A DNA stretch of 11,800 nt from an uncultured Collinsella sp. (GCA_959596505.1 CAUFWM010000041.1:1-11800); one strand, 5' to 3'. Positions 1-6,823 are shown, counted from the first letter of the stretch. A program made the numbers and translations. The notes: generated by a model not told the origin, from the letters alone.

Positions 1-457
1 CGACGGCGCCGGAGATGATGGAGTACTTCCAGCCCAGCTGCACCGAGAACACCAGGAAACCGAACATGCCGACAACGATGGAGGGCAGCGAGGACAGCGT
101 CTCGATGGCGGTAGAGGCGATGTCGCGGATAGGGCCGTTCGGCGCGTACTCAACCAGGAAGACCGCGCCGCCCAGACTAATGGGCACCGAGATGGCTAGG
201 GTGATCAGCAGCAGATAGAACGAGTCGAACAGCTGATAGAGCACGCCGCCCTGGGTTCCGTTGGCGCGCGACGGCTGCGTGAGAAAGCCCGGCTGGAACA
301 GCGTCGAGACGCCCTCGAACAGGATATAGGCCACCATGGAAATGACGACGAGCATGACGATGGCGACGATCGCCGTCAGCACGCCCGTGGCGATGCGGTC
401 CTGCTTTTGGACGCGCTCGAGTCTCACCTCGTCGATATGGATGCGCGTGCTAGCCAC
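1..457 (-). CDS. pstA: PstA, phosphate ABC transporter permease (partial, N-terminal 152 residues)
   Basis: PstA is one of two membrane subunits of the high-affinity phosphate ABC importer PstSCAB. I read the frame directly on the minus strand from a GTG at 457. It starts VASTRIHIDEVRLERV and stays open to the window edge. A first membrane segment lies at about residues 26-48 (ends MVAYILFEG) and a second around 82-105 (LLLITLAISVPISLGGAVF). The stretch SSLPSIVVGMFGFLVFS (about 120-137) matches the conserved P-S-I-V-x-G block of PstA/PstC. The GTG overlaps the last 8 nt of pstC, suggesting translational coupling. A later in-frame GTG ten codons on has no better ribosome site. The C-terminal half, including the EAA loop that contacts the ATPase, is outside the window. 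Family assignment is secure from motif and operon position; the exact start is less so. Confidence 0.9.
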   Translation of the reverse strand, partial: MASTRIHIDEVRLERVQKQDRIATGVLTAIVAIVMLVVISMVAYILFEGVSTLFQPGFLTQPSRANGTQGGVLYQLFDSFYLLLITLAISVPISLGGAVFLVEYAPNGPIRDIASTAIETLSSLPSIVVGMFGFLVFSVQLGWKYSIISGAV

Positions 458-1358
458 GAGCCTTCGCCCCCTTGCGGCCGATAAGGTGGATGATCAGGAT
501 GAAGATGAGACTCATGCCCATCAGCAGCAGACCGAGCGCCCACAGAATATCGTCCTGGGCCGAGCCCTCGGCATAGACCGCCATAGACGTGGTAAGCGTG
601 GTGGTGATGGTGGACGCCGGCGACAGCAGCGACGTCGGCATGGCCTCGATACCGCCGATAACCATGCGCACGGCGAGCGTTTCGCCAAAGGCGCGCGTCA
701 TGCCAAGGATGACCGCGGTCATGAGCGACGGCATGGCGCTCTTGAGCACCACGTGCCAGATGGTCTGCCAGCGGGTATAGCCCAGCGCGAGCGAGCCCTG
801 GCGGTAGCTGTCGGGCACGGCGCGCAGGCCATCGACCGAAAGCGTGGTCATCGTAGGCAGGATCATAACGGCCAGCACGATGGCGCCGGGCAAGATGCCC
901 AGGCCCGTGCTCACGTGGAAAACGCTCTTCATAAGGCCAACAACCACGTGAAAACCGATGAGGCCAAAGACGACCGAGGGAATGCCGGTCAAAAGCTCAA
1001 TAAGCGGCTGAAAGACCTTGGAACCAAACTTAGGGCTAATCTCGACCGCAAAGATGGCAGAGCCGATGGCGATGGGCAGTGCGATGAGCGTGGAGAGTGC
1101 CATGACCGCAAACGAGGTGACGATCAGGGGCAGGGCGCCGGTGTAGGGTAGGCCGTTTTCGGCTATGTTGGCCAGGTCCCACTTGGTGCCGGTGAAGAAC
1201 TCGACGACCGAAACGCCGTCCTTGAGAAAAGCCGAGAGGCCCTTTTGGGCGACCATAAAGATGAGCGCGGCAACGACAAACGTCACGAGCGCTACGCACG
1301 CGCCCGTGACGCCCAGGCCCACGTTCTCAAGGTCGCGCTTTGGCAGCTGTTTTGCCAT
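450..1358 (-). CDS. pstC: PstC, phosphate ABC transporter permease
   Basis: The protein has 302 residues, a normal PstC length. It forms the phosphate channel together with PstA in the cytoplasmic membrane. Hydrophobic segments lie at about residues 14-37, 73-98, 116-140, 155-172, 209-228 and 270-293, giving the expected six. The cytoplasmic EAA-type loop that docks the ATPase PstB is visible at about 182-205 (PDSYRQGSLALGYTRWQTIW), and ELLTGIPSVVFGLIG (121-135) is the conserved PstC/PstA block. The ATG at 1358 follows GGAAAGG with six bases between, so this start is well supported. The gene begins 24 bp after the pstS stop and overlaps the start of pstA by 8 nt, so the three are read as one operon. 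Nothing looks truncated or shifted. Confidence 0.96.
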   Translation of the reverse strand: MAKQLPKRDLENVGLGVTGACVALVTFVVAALIFMVAQKGLSAFLKDGVSVVEFFTGTKWDLANIAENGLPYTGALPLIVTSFAVMALSTLIALPIAIGSAIFAVEISPKFGSKVFQPLIELLTGIPSVVFGLIGFHVVVGLMKSVFHVSTGLGILPGAIVLAVMILPTMTTLSVDGLRAVPDSYRQGSLALGYTRWQTIWHVVLKSAMPSLMTAVILGMTRAFGETLAVRMVIGGIEAMPTSLLSPASTITTTLTTSMAVYAEGSAQDDILWALGLLLMGMSLIFILIIHLIGRKGAKARG

Positions 1359-1382
1359 TGCAAACCTTTCCGGGGCGATTAC

Positions 1383-2321
1383 TTATTTAGCGGAGACCTT
1401 GCCGCTGGCATCCTTAACGACCTTCATGGCAGAGACGGGGATGAAGCCCTGCTCCTCGACGAGCTTGTCCTGGACGTCGTCGGAAAGCATGAACTCCAGG
1501 AATGTCTTGGTGGCATCGTCGGCGTCCTTTGCGCAGTACATGTGCTCGGTCGCCCAGATCTTAAAGGAGTCGTCGGTGACGTTTGCGCTCTTGGGCTCCA
1601 CGCCCTCGACCTTGATGGCGTTGAACTTGGAGTCATCGAAGTGCGAGAAGTCCAGGTAGGAGATGGCGTTGTCGGTGCTGCCCATCTGAGTCTGGACATC
1701 GCCGGACTTGTCGAGCTCGGCGTCGCCCTTAAAGTCGACGGCCTCGTCGCCAAAGACGGCGGCCTCGAAGGTGGCGCGGGTACCGGAGCCGGCCTTGCGG
1801 TTGAGCACAACGATCTTGGCGTCGTCGCCGCCGACCTCCTTCCAGTTGGTGATCTGGCCGGAGAAGATGCCCTTGAGCTGCTCGAGGGACAGGTCGTCGA
1901 CCGTGACGTTCTTGGAGACGACGGGGCCCATGCCCACGACGGCGACCTCGTGGTCGACGAGGTTCTTGACCTGGTCGGCCTCGAGCTTGGTCTCGGCGAA
2001 GACGTCGGAGTTACCGATGGTGACGGTGCCGGCGGCGACAGCGGTCAGACCCTTGCCCGAACCGTTGCCCGAGCCGGAGACGGAGACGTCCGGGTTGGCA
2101 TCCATGAACTTCTCGGCAGCGGCCTCGACGAGAGCCTGGAACGAAGAGGCACCGTCGTAGGTCACCTCGCCGGAGACGGACTCGGCAGCAGCGGCGCTAC
2201 CCTTGTCGGCAGCGTTGGAAGCGTCTGCGCCACCGCAGCCAACGAGGCCGAGGCCGACGATGCTGGCAAGACCACCAGCGAGGCCGAGGAACTGACGACG
2301 AGAATAAGCCTGATCGAGCAT
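1383..2321 (-). CDS. pstS: PstS, phosphate-binding lipoprotein with a twin-arginine signal
   Basis: This is the periplasmic-type phosphate-binding subunit of the Pst importer, here a cell-surface lipoprotein of 312 residues. The N-terminus MLDQAYSRRQFLGLAG carries a twin-arginine motif (R8, R9 in S-R-R-x-F-L), followed by a hydrophobic stretch and the lipobox LVGC with Cys29 as the lipidation site. A Ser/Ala/Gly-rich linker follows. Phosphate-binding blocks are GASSFQALVEAAAEKF (about 57-72), GSGNGSGKGL, IGNSDVF and the diagnostic RKAGSGTRATFE loop. I chose the ATG at 2321 because GAAAGGAAG lies six bases upstream and the signal starts there. Open frame continues upstream to 2411 but has no ribosome site and would bury the signal peptide. 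Export by Tat rather than Sec is inferred from the motif. Confidence 0.95.
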   Translation of the reverse strand: MLDQAYSRRQFLGLAGGLASIVGLGLVGCGGADASNAADKGSAAAAESVSGEVTYDGASSFQALVEAAAEKFMDANPDVSVSGSGNGSGKGLTAVAAGTVTIGNSDVFAETKLEADQVKNLVDHEVAVVGMGPVVSKNVTVDDLSLEQLKGIFSGQITNWKEVGGDDAKIVVLNRKAGSGTRATFEAAVFGDEAVDFKGDAELDKSGDVQTQMGSTDNAISYLDFSHFDDSKFNAIKVEGVEPKSANVTDDSFKIWATEHMYCAKDADDATKTFLEFMLSDDVQDKLVEEQGFIPVSAMKVVKDASGKVSAK

Positions 2322-2439
2322 GATCTTCCTTTCATACATGCGAATCGCGGGCACCCTGCCCGCTTTGCTGTTTGGAAAGATACGGCCCCGACCGGGCAGC
2401 GCTCGCGCCAACTGCGGTTTCTTACGGGCTATTGATAGA

Positions 2440-2511
2440 CCTTTACCGCAAGCTCTGCCCAGCCTTTACAAACGGATAACAATCCAGCGCCGAACATGGC
2501 GCACCTTTTAC
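2440..2511 (-). promoter_or_regulatory. Candidate phosphate-response boxes upstream of pstS (three GTAAAGG-type repeats)
   Basis: On the minus strand the core GTAAAGG occurs at 2469-2463 and 2446-2440, offset by 23 bp (about two helical turns). A variant, GTAAAAGG, lies further upstream at 2511-2504. Evenly phased direct repeats ahead of pstS are what a PhoP/PhoB-type response regulator would bind, and pst operons are classic Pho-regulon members. The sequence does not match the E. coli or Bacillus Pho box that I know, so the regulator assignment is inference only. A short GCGCC/GGCGC hairpin (2487-2502) lies between the second and third boxes. Confidence 0.3.
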
Positions 2512-2520
2512 ACCAAAGGA

Positions 2521-2538
2521 ACGTCCCCAATGACTACC
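2521..2538. repeat. Partial copy of the ACGTCCCCAATGA repeat
   Basis: ACGTCCCCAATGACTACC is identical at 17 of 18 positions to 11515-11532. Here the partner arm of the palindrome is missing, so it looks like a decayed or partial repeat. CCACCGCAAC follows within a few bases, echoing the TTGCGGTG arm of the other repeats. Confidence 0.55.
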
Positions 2539-2550
2539 CCACCGCAACAG

Positions 2551-2578
2551 AAAAAGCCCGGGCCGAAGCACCGGGCTC
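2551..2578 (-). terminator. Intrinsic terminator of the HAD-phosphatase/dipeptidase transcript
   Basis: On the minus strand AGCCCGG, a short TGCTTCGGC loop region and CCGGGCT form a GC-rich hairpin followed directly by five T. It lies about 135 bp after the dipeptidase stop and upstream of pstS, so it would separate the two transcription units. Confidence 0.85.
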
Positions 2579-2609
2579 GTAATGCAAGTTTGTATCCAAG
2601 CAGGATATA

Positions 2610-2712
2610 GGGGTTTCCCAGGTGCCCGAGATTGCCCCGAAAGAGGAGCGCCGCGTACTTTGGTACGCAAGCGACGGTTTGAGGGGCAAGGTCGGGTGCC
2701 TGGGGAAGCCCT
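2610..2712 (-). repeat. Long rod-shaped inverted repeat directly after the dipeptidase stop codon
   Basis: About 100 nt fold into one long interrupted hairpin. Outer arms are TTCCCAGG (2614-2621) with CCTGGGGAA (2699-2707), then CCCGA with TCGGG, then TTGCCCC (2632-2638) with GGGGCAA (2683-2689). The tip is GCGTAC/GTACGC (2653-2668) with a four-base loop. It begins at the last base of the dipeptidase stop codon, and the intrinsic terminator lies ~35 nt further down the same strand. It may be a 3' UTR structure, a small RNA or a dispersed palindrome. It lacks the SRP RNA core GGAAGCAGCC-type signature and I do not recognise a known family. Confidence 0.6.
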
Positions 2713-4147
2713 ACAGCTCAAGTTCGTTGAGGCGCAGGATGGCCACGATGTAAATCTTGAGCGCTTGCTTGAGCTGCTCCTCGTTGGCGCACTCGTTGGG
2801 GCCGTGCATCTGGCCGCCCCATGCGGGCAGCTCCAGGCCGGTCTCCTCGGGGCCAAACGAGACGGCGCGGGCAAAGTTGCGCGCGTACGTGCCGCCGCCC
2901 ATGGCAAAGGGCTCGGCATGCTTGCCCGTAAACTCGTTATAGGTATCGATAAGCGCCTTCACGGCCGGATCGTCGGCAGAGACCGAGAACGGCACCTTTG
3001 CACGACCCACACGGCACGTCACGCCAAAGCGGCCCACGAGCGGCTCGAGTTGCTCGCAGATGGTATCGGCACTGGTGCTATCGGGGAAACGCACGTCAAT
3101 GACCTGCTCGATGTGGCCATCCGCCACACGGATGACGCCGGGGTTGCAGGTGAGCGGGCCAAACGCGGGGCTCGTCGCGTCGATGCCCAGGCCGCGGCCA
3201 TAGGCGTCCGCATGCACAAAAGCCAAAAACTTGACAAACTCGTGCTCGGCAGGCGTCAGCAGGCGCTCGCCACGGGCACCAAACGCGTCCTCGGCCTCGC
3301 GCAGATACGCCACGATAAGGCCGACGGCATTGATCGTTCCCTCGGGCATCGAGGCGTGACCGCCAATACCGCGGGCAAAAATCTGCGCATGCCCGTTATC
3401 GAGCGTCGTGATCTCCAGGCGGTCGGCGTTCTCGACCGGTGCCGGCAGCTCATCGGCGGCAATCGCGAGTTCGCAGATAGACTGCGACGGAATGGCGTTG
3501 CTCGCCTCGGCACCGCTCCAGGACACGATGCGCCCGCCGTCGATCTTGGGGCTCACAAACGTCGCCCCAAACTGGCCCTTCTCGGCATTGCAAACCGGGA
3601 ACTCGGCATCGGGCGTAAACAGAAAGTCGGGGTCTGCGTGGTTCTCCAGATAATGGTGAACGTCGGACATGCCCACTTCCTCATCGCAGCCCAGCAGCGC
3701 ACGGAAGGTATAGCGCGGCACAATGCCGTGCCTGAGCAGATAAGCACCAGCGTAGAGCGACAGCACCGCCGGACCCTTGTCGTCGATCACGCCACGGCCG
3801 AGCAGCCAGCCCTCGCGGCGCTCCATCGCAAACGGGTCGGTGTTCCAACCGGGGCCAGCGGGTACCACGTCCACATGGCAGATGGTCGCGAGCTGCTTAT
3901 CGCCGCGGCCCGGAATATCGGCGATTCCCACAAAGCCCTCGTCATCGCTCGTCTGGTAGCCGAGCTTCTGCGCGATGCCGAGCGCGCAATCGAGTGCGTC
4001 ACGGACCGGGCGGCCAAACGGCGCGCCGGGCTCCGCATCGGCAGCAACGGCCACGGACGGATAGCTCACCAGCTGCTCGATATCGGCGACGACATCCTCC
4101 CAGACCTCGTCGACATACTCGGCGACGCTCTGCTCCACCTGATTCAT
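2711..4147 (-). CDS. M20-family dipeptidase (PepV/Sapep-like zinc peptidase)
   Basis: This is a cytoplasmic metallopeptidase of 478 residues, the usual PepV size, expected to release amino acids from dipeptides such as Xaa-His or beta-Ala-type substrates. The two-metal site is complete: H91 and D93 in HVDVVPAG, D122 in GVIDDKG, catalytic E156 with E157 in CDEEVG, D180 in TPDAEFP, and a C-terminal His in GGQMHGPNE. The lid domain contains IGGHASMPEGTINA. The start at 4147 is chosen because AAGGAGG sits six bases upstream; the frame extends 15 codons further back without a ribosome site. The HAD phosphatase gene ends 54 bp upstream on the same strand and both probably share a transcript that stops at 2551-2578. 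Exact substrate cannot be read from sequence; succinyl-diaminopimelate desuccinylase-type names would be less apt. Confidence 0.92.
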   Translation of the reverse strand: MNQVEQSVAEYVDEVWEDVVADIEQLVSYPSVAVAADAEPGAPFGRPVRDALDCALGIAQKLGYQTSDDEGFVGIADIPGRGDKQLATICHVDVVPAGPGWNTDPFAMERREGWLLGRGVIDDKGPAVLSLYAGAYLLRHGIVPRYTFRALLGCDEEVGMSDVHHYLENHADPDFLFTPDAEFPVCNAEKGQFGATFVSPKIDGGRIVSWSGAEASNAIPSQSICELAIAADELPAPVENADRLEITTLDNGHAQIFARGIGGHASMPEGTINAVGLIVAYLREAEDAFGARGERLLTPAEHEFVKFLAFVHADAYGRGLGIDATSPAFGPLTCNPGVIRVADGHIEQVIDVRFPDSTSADTICEQLEPLVGRFGVTCRVGRAKVPFSVSADDPAVKALIDTYNEFTGKHAEPFAMGGGTYARNFARAVSFGPEETGLELPAWGGQMHGPNECANEEQLKQALKIYIVAILRLNELEL

Positions 4148-4201
4148 GGACGACCTCCTTAGCAATGAGCGACGGGCACGCCCGTCCCTCACATCACGTC
4201 A

Positions 4202-4864
4202 TTAGATAGCGAAAAGTTTAGCAAGCTCGGCCACCGAGTGCACCACCGCATCGGCACCCGCAGCCTCGTGCTCGCCCGGCGCCGCCGCGCCCGAATAGAT
4301 GCCAATGCACGGCACGCCCATCGCGTGCGCGCCCTCCACATCGTTAAAGCGATCGCCGATCATCACGGTATCGTCGGCCGTCGCACCGAGCGCCGCCAGG
4401 GCATCGCGGACCGAATCGGCCTTGGTCTCGCGTCCCTGCGGCGGATTCATGCCAACCACCGACTCAAACTGAGAAAGCTCGAGCTCACGCACCATGTCGA
4501 TACACTTTGCCTCCATGCGCGACGTCGCCACGGCCATACGCTTGCCTTGGGCGACCAACCCATCCAGCAGCTCGGGGATCCCATCGAACACGGGGTACTC
4601 CTCCGGCCCCAGCTCATCAAAAAATGCGCGGTACTCGTCGGCCACCACAAGCGACTCCTCGCGCGAAAAGCCGTAAAAGTCGTGAAAGCTCTTCCACAGG
4701 GGCGGCCCGATCATACGGCGCAGATCACCCATCTGCGCCTCCGAAAACCCGCGCGCAGCCAGCGTCTTGCGCGTCGAGGTCATCACCGCCCGGCCCGTAT
4801 CTGCCACTGTGCCGTCAAAATCAAACAACACGACCGGCCGTTTGCCTATCTCCAACGCCTCCAT
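4202..4864 (-). CDS. HAD-family phosphatase (phosphoglycolate phosphatase / 5'-nucleotidase type)
   Basis: The protein has 220 residues and carries all four HAD motifs: nucleophile D15 and acid/base D17 in LFDFDGTVADT, motif II T114/S115 in VATSR, motif III K148 in ETKADSV, and motif IV D171/D175 in IGDRFNDVEGA. A helical C1 cap lies between motifs I and II and includes MIGPPLWKSFHDFYG. That IGPPL-x-x-SF block is typical of the subgroup annotated as phosphoglycolate phosphatase or HAD 5'-nucleotidase, so a small phosphomonoester is the likely substrate. The ATG at 4864 has AGAGGA six bases upstream. An ATG two codons earlier (4870) abuts the same ribosome site, and a GTG at 4897 has none. The gene is divergent from degV and lies upstream of the dipeptidase gene in a probable two-gene unit. 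Confidence 0.88.
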   Translation of the reverse strand: MEALEIGKRPVVLFDFDGTVADTGRAVMTSTRKTLAARGFSEAQMGDLRRMIGPPLWKSFHDFYGFSREESLVVADEYRAFFDELGPEEYPVFDGIPELLDGLVAQGKRMAVATSRMEAKCIDMVRELELSQFESVVGMNPPQGRETKADSVRDALAALGATADDTVMIGDRFNDVEGAHAMGVPCIGIYSGAAAPGEHEAAGADAVVHSVAELAKLFAI

Positions 4865-4912
4865 CGGCATTCCTCTTCCCCAGTTGACGATTTCCACACC
4901 GAGACTTCAAAC

Positions 4913-4935
4913 TGTTGACTATTCAACAATTGAAC
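4913..4935. promoter_or_regulatory. Overlapping palindromes in the HAD/degV divergent promoter region
   Basis: TGTTGA-ctat-TCAACA (4913-4928) is a perfect inverted repeat. It overlaps a second one, TTCAA-caa-TTGAA (4922-4934). The pair lies between the HAD start (4864) and the degV start (5021), about 25 bp upstream of the degV -10 candidate. This is a plausible operator for a dimeric repressor acting on one or both genes; the regulator is unknown. Confidence 0.4.
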
Positions 4936-4958
4936 CTAGCAATGTGGAACGACTCTAC

Positions 4959-4964
4959 TATACT
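4959..4964 (+). promoter_or_regulatory. Candidate -10 box for degV
   Basis: TATACT lies 57 bp upstream of the degV start. No good -35 hexamer is found at 16-18 bp; TTGAAC (4930-4935) is present but spaced too far (23 bp). The call rests on the -10 match and position only. Confidence 0.4.
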
Positions 4965-5020
4965 TGTCGCACTTTGCTCTCAGAAGGCGGCGCGCAAGCG
5001 TCCCAACGAAAGGTGCAATT

Positions 5021-5881
5021 ATGTCTTTTGCCATCATAACCGACTCCACGTCGGACATCTCCCCCGCCCGCGCCCAAGAGCTCGGCATTTACGTGATTCC
5101 GCTGCATGTGATTATCGAGGGCGAGGACCTGCTCGACCAGGTGCAGATTACCGCCCAGGAGTACGTCGCGCGCATGGCCGGCTCCGAGCAGCTGCCGCAC
5201 ACCTCGCAGCCGAGCGCCGGCGAGTTCAAGGCACTCTTTGACCGCGTGCTCGCCGACGGCCACGACAGCGCCATCTTTATCTCGCTGTGCAGCGAGTGGT
5301 CCGCCTGCTATGCCAACGCCAGCCTGACGGCCGAAACGCACGAGCTCGACGTGCGCTGCATCGACTCGCGCACCGGCTCGGGCGCCGAGGGCCTGCTGGT
5401 GGAGTACGCGCTGGCCATGCGCGAGGACGGCCGCAGCCTGGACGAGACCGAGGCGCAGATCCGCGCGACGCTGCCCGACGCCCACCTGCTGCTGATTCCC
5501 CGCACGCTCGAGAACCTCGTTAAGAACGGCCGCGCGCCCAAACTCGCCGGCCAGCTCACGCAGATGCTCAACATTCGCCTGGCCGTTTCGCCGGAGTGGA
5601 AATCGGGCGAGATCAAGGCCATCAAAAAGGGCCGCGGCGCCAAGCGCATCGTCGCCAACACCATGGCCGATTGCCTCGCATTTTTGACCGAGCATCCGGG
5701 CTCCAGCGTTCGCGTGCTCACGACCGGCGCCGCCGAGGAGCAGGAGCTCGTCAACCAAGCGCTCGCAGGCCAGAACTACTTGGACGCCGGCACCGGCCCC
5801 ATCGGCTGCACCATTGCCACCCACGTAGGCGTCGACGCCATCGCCATCGGCTACTGCCCCCGCTACCAGCCCATCCACTAG
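5021..5881 (+). CDS. DegV-family fatty-acid-binding protein
   Basis: This is a cytosolic two-domain DegV protein of 286 residues (typical 280-290). Some members (FakB) present a bound fatty acid to the kinase FakA for activation into phospholipid. The N-terminus MSFAIITDSTSDIS gives the usual D-S-T/S-D block. TSQPS at 61-65 is the diagnostic motif that holds the fatty-acid carboxylate. SLCSEWSACYANA (88-100) is the second binding loop, and the C-terminal THVGVDAIAIGY carries the conserved His-x-Gly region. The ATG at 5021 follows GAAAGG by eight bases. An upstream in-frame ATG at 4964 overlaps the -10 candidate and is unlikely. The gene stands alone: divergent from the HAD gene and convergent with the LOG gene. 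No FakA kinase gene is visible here. Confidence 0.93.
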   Translation: MSFAIITDSTSDISPARAQELGIYVIPLHVIIEGEDLLDQVQITAQEYVARMAGSEQLPHTSQPSAGEFKALFDRVLADGHDSAIFISLCSEWSACYANASLTAETHELDVRCIDSRTGSGAEGLLVEYALAMREDGRSLDETEAQIRATLPDAHLLLIPRTLENLVKNGRAPKLAGQLTQMLNIRLAVSPEWKSGEIKAIKKGRGAKRIVANTMADCLAFLTEHPGSSVRVLTTGAAEEQELVNQALAGQNYLDAGTGPIGCTIATHVGVDAIAIGYCPRYQPIH

Positions 5882-5896
5882 GGGCGCCTTTACCAC

Positions 5897-5959
5897 TTGC
5901 GGTGGAATAGGGACTGTTTTTGGCTTATCAGCCGCAAATCAATCCCTATTTCACCGCAA
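5897..5959. repeat. Inverted repeat with TTGCGGTG ends after degV
   Basis: The arms TTGCGGTGGAATAGGGA (5897-5913) and TCCCTATTTCACCGCAA (5943-5959) pair over 17 positions with one G-T. The repeat starts 16 bp after the degV stop and can act as a transcription barrier, though no T-run follows. The TTGCGGTG...CACCGCAA ends and an ATAG word recur in the palindrome at 11279-11343. Confidence 0.7.
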
Positions 5960-5976
5960 CTTAAAAGCAGTTCATT

Positions 5977-6037
5977 TGGGACGGGGCTAAAAAGAGTGGC
6001 ATGCAACGTTACGCACCGGTCTTTTAGCCCCGTCCCA
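5977..6037. terminator. Large inverted repeat, probable bidirectional terminator between degV and the LOG gene
   Basis: TGGGACGGGGCTAAAA (5977-5992) and TTTTAGCCCCGTCCCA (6022-6037) pair perfectly over 16 bp around a 29-nt loop. It sits 12 bp from the stop of the minus-strand LOG gene and is shared by two convergent genes. A short T-run (TTTT, 6038-6041 region) follows on the plus strand. The GGGAC/GTCCC core also marks it as one of the REP-like repeats in this window. Confidence 0.6.
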
Positions 6038-6048
6038 TTTTAGCTACC

Positions 6049-6807
6049 CTACATCAGCCCACTTAGGGCAATGTCGACGGCCTCGTTGAGGTCGTCGGTA
6101 ATGTGCACCAGCTCCGGATCGAGCGGGCTAATCATACCGGCGTCCATCACCGGGCCGTTGAGCCAGTCGAACAGGCCCTGCCAGTACTCGGTGCCCACCA
6201 AAACGAGCGGCATACGCTTGACCTTGTGCGTCTGCACCAGCGTGAGCACCTCGAACATCTCGTCGAGCGTGCCAAAGCCGCCGGGAAACACGATGGCGCC
6301 CGAGCTGTATTTGACGAACATGGTCTTGCGCACAAAGAAGTAACGAAAATCCATGCCGAGGTTCACGTATTTGTTGAGCCCGTGTTCGTGCGGAAGCTCG
6401 ATACCCAAGCCGACCGACTTGCCGTTCACGCTCGCCGCTCCCCTGTTGGCCGCCTCCATGACGCCGGGGCCACCGCCGGTGATAACCGCCACGCCGCGTT
6501 GGGCGATTTTGCGACCGACCGTGCGAGCCGCCTTGTAGAGCGGATCTGTCTTGGGCGTGCGGGCACTGCCGAAGATGGTCACCGCAGGACCAAGCTCGGC
6601 AAGCGCGCCAAAGCCATCAACGAACTCTGCCTGAATGCGCAGCACGCGCCAGGGGTCGGTGTGCAACCAGTCGGTCGAGTCCTCGGGTGCCAGCAGGTTG
6701 GCGTAGGTGTTGTCCTTGGGAATCATGGGGCCGCGCATGACCACGGGACCGCGCCGGTACGTCTCGTCGTAAGCCGGCTCGCCCTCGACGTTCTCATTCT
6801 TAATCAT
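6049..6807 (-). CDS. LOG-family (TIGR00730) protein, putative nucleotide 5'-monophosphate phosphoribohydrolase
   Basis: The protein has 252 residues and a Rossmann-like fold. Lonely-guy (LOG) proteins release the base from cytokinin or purine nucleoside monophosphates. The two signature blocks are present: GGGPGVMEAANRGA (111-124) and PGGFGTLDEMFEV (175-187), the PGGxGTxxE motif with catalytic Glu183. R160-K161 in YFFVRKTMF is the usual conserved basic pair. A ~70-residue N-terminal extension, rich in charged and aromatic residues, precedes the core (VTIFGSAR at 77-83) and is longer than in short LOGs. The ATG at 6807 follows TAGGAG by five bases. A longer frame to 6876 has no ribosome site and would run through a strong hairpin. 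In vivo substrate in this organism is unknown. Confidence 0.88.
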   Translation of the reverse strand: MIKNENVEGEPAYDETYRRGPVVMRGPMIPKDNTYANLLAPEDSTDWLHTDPWRVLRIQAEFVDGFGALAELGPAVTIFGSARTPKTDPLYKAARTVGRKIAQRGVAVITGGGPGVMEAANRGAASVNGKSVGLGIELPHEHGLNKYVNLGMDFRYFFVRKTMFVKYSSGAIVFPGGFGTLDEMFEVLTLVQTHKVKRMPLVLVGTEYWQGLFDWLNGPVMDAGMISPLDPELVHITDDLNEAVDIALSGLM

Positions 6808-6823
6808 GGGCACTCCTATCGAA

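Larger units (their letters stand above)
2322..2710. other. Intergenic region between the dipeptidase gene and pstS
   Basis: These 389 bp hold no convincing gene. Read on the minus strand they contain, in order: a rod-shaped inverted repeat directly after the dipeptidase stop (2610-2712), a small hairpin (TATCC/GGATA, 2593-2607), an intrinsic terminator (2551-2578), a REP-like fragment (2521-2538), repeated GTAAAGG boxes (2440-2511), a GC hairpin in the pstS leader (2347-2363) and the pstS ribosome site. I could not pick out a convincing sigma-70 promoter for pstS. Confidence 0.7.

Noticed and set aside
1245..2435. Long open frame on the plus strand opposite pstS and pstC (396 codons)
   Set aside because: It mirrors the codon bias of the real minus-strand genes, has Leu/Gly/Val/Asp-repetitive composition and no family motif; long antisense frames are common in GC-rich DNA.
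2473..2483. CGGATAACAAT, identical to part of the lac operator
   Set aside because: Only one half is present, there is no dyad partner and no LacI-type gene nearby; an 11-base match is probably chance.
2610..2712. SRP (4.5S) RNA or 6S RNA identity for the rod-shaped repeat
   Set aside because: The SRP core (GGAAGCAGCC-type tip) is absent, and no clear 6S central bubble can be assigned; kept only as an unidentified structure.
2582..4162. Open frame of 526 codons on the plus strand opposite the dipeptidase gene
   Set aside because: His/Arg/Ala-rich shadow of a gene with an intact metal site on the other strand; no ribosome site, and it would cross the terminator-side hairpin.
4964..5020. N-terminal extension of DegV starting at an ATG at 4964
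   Set aside because: It overlaps the likely -10 box, gives a basic non-DegV tail, and the ATG at 5021 has its own ribosome site and begins at the conserved DegV N-terminus.
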